From NCBI GenBank assembly GCA_017613595.1, contig JAGADM010000080.1, positions 1 to 18,036 of the forward strand: DNA of 18,036 nt, written 5' to 3'. Below the pieces are notes generated by a model. It ran no database searches and was not told where the DNA came from. It saw only the letters and a program-made list of their open reading frames with translations. Shown here piece by piece: positions 15,177-18,036 of the stretch (positions are counted from its first letter, which is position 1; each line of letters starts with the position of its first letter). A program made the position numbers and the translations under genes. Source of the DNA: Lachnospiraceae bacterium. Its GTDB lineage: Bacteria; Bacillota_A; Clostridia; Lachnospirales; Lachnospiraceae.

Positions 15177-15205
15177 TTGTAATGTGCCTTCAAAAATTGT
15201 ATAGT
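15177..15205 (+). promoter_or_regulatory. Promoter of the purA-purC gene
   Basis: TTGTAA (15177-15182) and TATAGT (15200-15205) have a 17-base spacer. The start codon at 15246 is 41 bases past the -10, and AGAGAGG (15232-15238) is the ribosome binding site. No purine riboswitch core is visible in the roughly 30-base leader. TTTTCCGAAAG (15151-15161) just upstream of the -35 shares a CCGAA core with the Bacillus PurR box, but the match is weak. Confidence 0.78.
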
Positions 15206-15245
15206 ATATCGTGGTGGTTTATTTTCTTCACAGAGAGGAATTTAT

Positions 15246-17411
15246 ATGAGTAATTGTGCGATTGTAGGTATCAACTGGGGCGACGAAGGAAAGGGCCGTA
15301 TGGTCGACCTTCTGACTGAGCGTTATGACTATGTTATCCGCTATCAGGGCGGCGGCAATGCCGGACATACGGTAGTCAACGAGTACGGAAAGTTTGCCCT
15401 CCATCTGCTTCCTTCGGGAATCTTCCGCAAGGGTGTTGTGAACATCCTCGGAAACGGTGTTGCACTCGATCTTGAGAATCTGTATTCGGAAATGCAGACG
15501 GTTATCAGCCAGGGTGTTTCAATCACTCCCGAGAACCTGAAGATCAGCGAGCGTGCGTCACTTGTTCTGCCTTGGCACCGTCTCCTCGACGGTCTTGAGG
15601 AAGCGCGTCTTGCGGACAAGAAGTACGGCTCCACGAAGCAGGGCATCGCACCTTTCTATTCGGACAAATACCAGAAGAAGACGATTCTCGCGGGCGAGCT
15701 TTTCTACCCCGAGAAACTCGATGAGCATATTAAGGACCTGCTGACATGGAAGAACCTGACGCTGACCGGCGTTTACGGCGCGGAGCCGGTAACGTACGAG
15801 TCGCTGAAGGCATGGTTCACGGAGTACGGCGAGAAGTTCCGTCCGTTCATCTGCGACACCGGCAAGGTTCTGAAGAAGGCGGCAAAGGAAGGCAAGAGCA
15901 TCCTCTTTGAGGCACAGCTCGGTTCCCTTCGCGACCTTGACTACGGCATCTATCCTTACACCACTTCCTCCAACGCGATCGCTGCTTACGCTCCGGTCGG
16001 TTCCGGACTTCCGAGCGCGAAGGTGGATGAGATTATCGGTGTTGTAAAGGCTTACTCCACCTGCGTCGGAGAAGGCCCATTTGTCTGCGAGTGGTTCGGC
16101 GAGGAAGCGGACAAGCTTCGTGAAGCCGGCGGAGAGTACGGCGCCAAGACAGGCCGTCCGAGAAGAGTAGGACCGATCGATATCGTGGCAACCCGCTACG
16201 GCGTGGAGTGCCAGGGCGCAACCGGCATCGCTCTTACGAAGATGGATGTTATGAGCTACATGGACCGTATTCCGATCTGCGCGCATTATGAGCTGAACGG
16301 CGAGATCATTGATGATTTTCCGTTCCCGGCAGCACTGGAGTCCTGCAGACCCGTGATTGAATATATGGACGGATGGCAGTGTGATATCAGCGGCGTACGC
16401 CGCTGGGAGGATCTTCCGGTCAACGCGCAGAAGTACGTTGAGTACATTGAGAAGGAGATCGGCTGCTTCATCAAGTACGTTTCGGTAGGACCGGAGCGTG
16501 ACGCATACATTGAAAGAGTTCCGAAGGGAGATAAGAACGTGAAAGAGTATACCCCTGTTAAAGAAGGAAAGGTCCGCGAGATATACGATATCGGCGACAA
16601 CATGATCCTTGTTGCGACCGACCGTATCAGCTGCTTTGACGTTATCCTGAACAACACCGTTACGAAGAAGGGAACCGTTCTGACACAGATGTCCAAGTTC
16701 TGGTTCGACTTCACGAAGGACGTTGTAAAGAACCATATGATTTCCGTTGACGTTAAGGATATGCCTGAGTACTTCCGTCAGCCTAAGTTCGACGGCAACA
16801 GCATGCTCGTTAAGAAGCTCACGATGCTTCCCGTAGAGTGCATCGTCCGCGGCTACATCACCGGCTCCGGCTGGAAGAGCTATCAGGAGAACGGTACCGT
16901 ATGCGGCATCAAGCTTCCGGAAGGCCTTCAGGAGTCCCAGAAGCTGCCTGAGCCCATCTACACGCCTTCCACGAAGGCCGAGATCGGCGACCATGACGAG
17001 AACATCTCCTTTGAGCAGTCAATCGATTACCTCGAGGAGCGCTTCCCGGGCAAGGGTCTTGAGTATGCTACAAAGCTTCGTGATTACACGATCGCGATTT
17101 ATAAGAAGTGCGCGGATTACGCGCTGACAAAGGGCATCATCATTGCCGATACGAAGTTTGAGTTCGGTCTTGATGAGAACGGCGAGATCGTTGTCGGCGA
17201 CGAGATGCTGACTCCCGATTCGTCCCGTTTCTGGCCTCTTGCAAGTTATGAGGTAGGACATGCGGAGCCGTCTTACGATAAGCAGTTCGCACGCGACTGG
17301 CTCAAAGCCAACCCGCATGACGACTGGACGCTTCCGCAGGAAGTCGTTGACAAGACGATTGCCATCTATCTGGAAGGCTATGAGAAACTGACAGGCAAGA
17401 AGCTTAGCTAA
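15246..17411 (+). CDS. purA-purC: Fused adenylosuccinate synthetase - SAICAR synthetase (PurA-PurC)
   Basis: This is a single 721-residue frame. Residues 1 to about 425 are a full adenylosuccinate synthetase (IMP + Asp + GTP). They hold NWGDEGKG with D13 as base, GNAGHTV with H41 as acid, YPYTTSSN, GEGPF and TGRPRR, and end in VSVGPERD. Residues from about 432 are a full SAICAR synthetase (CAIR + Asp + ATP) of the longer, yeast Ade1-like type: KEGKVREIYD (439-448), ATDRISCFD (457-465), STKAEIGDHDEN (575-586) and ADTKFEFG (from 634). About 7 residues join them. No stop or frameshift is visible. The PurA part is divergent: STKQGIAPFYSDK stands where most enzymes have GTTGRGIGP. An internal SD and GTG at 16524-16541 could also give free PurC of 290 residues. 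purB is next. Confidence 0.93.
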   Translation: MSNCAIVGINWGDEGKGRMVDLLTERYDYVIRYQGGGNAGHTVVNEYGKFALHLLPSGIFRKGVVNILGNGVALDLENLYSEMQTVISQGVSITPENLKISERASLVLPWHRLLDGLEEARLADKKYGSTKQGIAPFYSDKYQKKTILAGELFYPEKLDEHIKDLLTWKNLTLTGVYGAEPVTYESLKAWFTEYGEKFRPFICDTGKVLKKAAKEGKSILFEAQLGSLRDLDYGIYPYTTSSNAIAAYAPVGSGLPSAKVDEIIGVVKAYSTCVGEGPFVCEWFGEEADKLREAGGEYGAKTGRPRRVGPIDIVATRYGVECQGATGIALTKMDVMSYMDRIPICAHYELNGEIIDDFPFPAALESCRPVIEYMDGWQCDISGVRRWEDLPVNAQKYVEYIEKEIGCFIKYVSVGPERDAYIERVPKGDKNVKEYTPVKEGKVREIYDIGDNMILVATDRISCFDVILNNTVTKKGTVLTQMSKFWFDFTKDVVKNHMISVDVKDMPEYFRQPKFDGNSMLVKKLTMLPVECIVRGYITGSGWKSYQENGTVCGIKLPEGLQESQKLPEPIYTPSTKAEIGDHDENISFEQSIDYLEERFPGKGLEYATKLRDYTIAIYKKCADYALTKGIIIADTKFEFGLDENGEIVVGDEMLTPDSSRFWPLASYEVGHAEPSYDKQFARDWLKANPHDDWTLPQEVVDKTIAIYLEGYEKLTGKKLS
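16524..16541 (+). promoter_or_regulatory. Internal ribosome binding site and GTG at the PurA-PurC junction
   Basis: AAGGGAG (16524-16530), 8 bases, then GTG (16539-16541, codon 432). The GTG begins VKEYTPVKEGKVREIYD, where a stand-alone PurC would start. The spacing is ideal for initiation. A TAA at 16532-16534 lies between them but is out of frame with PurA. This is either a relic of a separate purC or a working internal start. Confidence 0.6.
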
Positions 17412-17428
17412 ATAACAGAGCATTTAGG

Positions 17429-17465
17429 ATGAGGATTCTGCTTGCGGAGTCCTCATTCGTATTTT
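17429..17465 (+). terminator. Terminator-like hairpin between purA-purC and purB
   Basis: ATGAGGATTC (17429-17438) pairs with GAGTCCTCAT (17447-17456) over 10 bp with one G-T and an 8-base loop. It is followed by TCGTATTTT, a weak T tract. It lies 17 bases after the stop codon and could terminate fully or attenuate purB expression. Confidence 0.6.
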
Positions 17466-17489
17466 CCGTAACGGACCGCGATGCGCGGT
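17465..17489 (+). promoter_or_regulatory. Tandem palindromes in the purB leader
   Basis: TCCGTAACGGA (17465-17475) is a palindrome around one base. It abuts ACCGCGATGCGCGGT (17475-17489), a perfect 6-bp inverted repeat with a 3-base centre. Both sit between the hairpin and the purB ribosome binding site, 38-62 bases before the start codon. They may be an operator or leader RNA structures. No clear -35/-10 pair was found for purB. Confidence 0.4.
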
Positions 17490-17526
17490 ACCCGGGAGAT
17501 GAAATAAACACGTAAGGAGACCGATT

Positions 17527-18036
17527 ATGAGCGACACCAACCGTTATGTAAGCCCTTTCTCGGAGCGGTATGCTTCCGCGGAGATGCAGTATATTTTCAG
17601 CCAGGACAAGAAGTTCTCCACATGGAGAAAACTTTGGATCGCCCTCGCGGAGACCGAGATGGAGCTCGGCCTTTCCCAGGACGGCAAGCCGGTCATCACA
17701 CAGGAGATGATCGACGAGATGAAGGCACATGTCGATGACATTGATTACGCCGTGGCAAAGGAGCGCGAGAAGCTTGTGCGCCATGATGTTATGAGCCACG
17801 TTTACACATACGGACTTAAGTGCCCGAAGGCTGCAGGTATTATCCACCTCGGCGCTACAAGCTGCTATGTCGGCGACAACACCGACATCATTGTAATGCG
17901 TGACGCGCTGAAGCTCGTACGCAGCAAGCTTGTGAACGTAATCGCCAAGCTGTCCGCTTTCGCAGACAAATATAAGAGCCTTCCGACGCTCGCATTTACC
18001 CACTTCCAGCCCGCACAGCCGACCACGGTCGGTAAA
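17527..18036 (+). CDS. purB: Adenylosuccinate lyase, N-terminal 170 residues (cut by window end)
   Basis: The frame is open to the window edge. PurB cleaves SAICAR to AICAR and adenylosuccinate to AMP, releasing fumarate each time, so it acts directly after both halves of the upstream fusion. Visible motifs are RHDVMSH (85-91, H86), [16 protein letters not shown] (105-120) and [13 protein letters not shown] (158-170), with H159 as the catalytic histidine. [20 protein letters not shown] and [19 protein letters not shown] are close to the animal enzyme as remembered, unlike the Bacillus form, which has a different TSxDV motif. AAGGAG lies 7 bases before the ATG at 17527. About 300 residues should follow beyond the window. 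Confidence 0.96.
   Translation, partial: MSDTNRYVSPFSERYASAEMQYIFSQDKKFSTWRKLWIALAETEMELGLSQDGKPVITQEMIDEMKAHVDDIDYAVAKEREKLVRHDVMSHVYTYGLKCPKAAGIIHLGATSCYVGDNTDIIVMRDALKLVRSKLVNVIAKLSAFADKYKSLPTLAFTHFQPAQPTTVGK

Noticed and set aside
15206..15245. Purine riboswitch in front of purA-purC
   Set aside because: The leader after the predicted start site is too short and has none of the conserved junction sequence.
15558..16994. 478-codon open frame on the minus strand opposite purA-purC
   Set aside because: It is antisense to two conserved enzyme domains, has no ribosome binding site or family likeness, and reflects the GC-rich codon use of the plus-strand gene.

Overview
The window looks like chromosomal DNA of a fairly GC-rich member of the Clostridia, most likely a Lachnospiraceae-type Firmicute. 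The pointers are strong purine-rich ribosome binding sites, sigma-A type promoters, the zapA-U32 peptidase/hydroxylase gene pair, a membrane protein with a long Pro-Thr spacer, a DUF4037 protein next to a TPR protein, and purine enzymes of the divergent clostridial type. This is inferred from the proteins alone. No tRNA, rRNA, CRISPR array, insertion sequence or integrase was seen.

Layout. Positions 1-114 hold the tail of an unidentified protein, possibly a relative of the YD-repeat protein that follows. rpmF (ribosomal protein L32) stands alone, with a consensus promoter and its own terminator. Next comes a three-gene unit: a membrane-anchored YD-repeat protein, a TPR protein, and a DUF4037 nucleotidyltransferase-like protein whose start overlaps the TPR gene by 35 bases. 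A shared terminator separates this unit from a minus-strand RNase H-fold exonuclease gene. That gene is divergent from ruvA-ruvB (Holliday junction branch migration), with palindromes and promoters in the gap. zapA (cell division), a U32 family hydroxylase/peptidase gene and a Pro-Thr-rich membrane protein follow. Then come a NUDIX hydrolase with its own promoter, a GtrA-like membrane protein, a long 28-base-arm hairpin, an RlmI-like rRNA methyltransferase and an intracellular GH43-type glycosidase. The window ends in a purine block with its own promoter.

The main discovery is in the purine block. One uninterrupted 721-codon frame (15246-17411) encodes a complete adenylosuccinate synthetase (PurA, residues 1 to about 425) joined with almost no linker to a complete SAICAR synthetase (PurC, from about residue 432). 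The next gene is purB, adenylosuccinate lyase. PurC and PurA are the two purine enzymes that ligate aspartate, and PurB releases fumarate from the product of each. The three activities of the two aspartate-to-fumarate modules are therefore encoded side by side in two genes. At the junction a good Shine-Dalgarno sequence and a GTG codon survive exactly where a separate purC would start. This suggests either a recent fusion or dual output of fused and free PurC.

Smaller points of interest are the large hairpin between gtrA and the methyltransferase gene, a terminator that abuts the gtrA ribosome binding site, palindromes around the ruvA and NUDIX promoters, and a structured purB leader. No stretch over 300 bases lacks a gene. 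The longest gap, 15018-15245, holds a terminator and the purine promoter.
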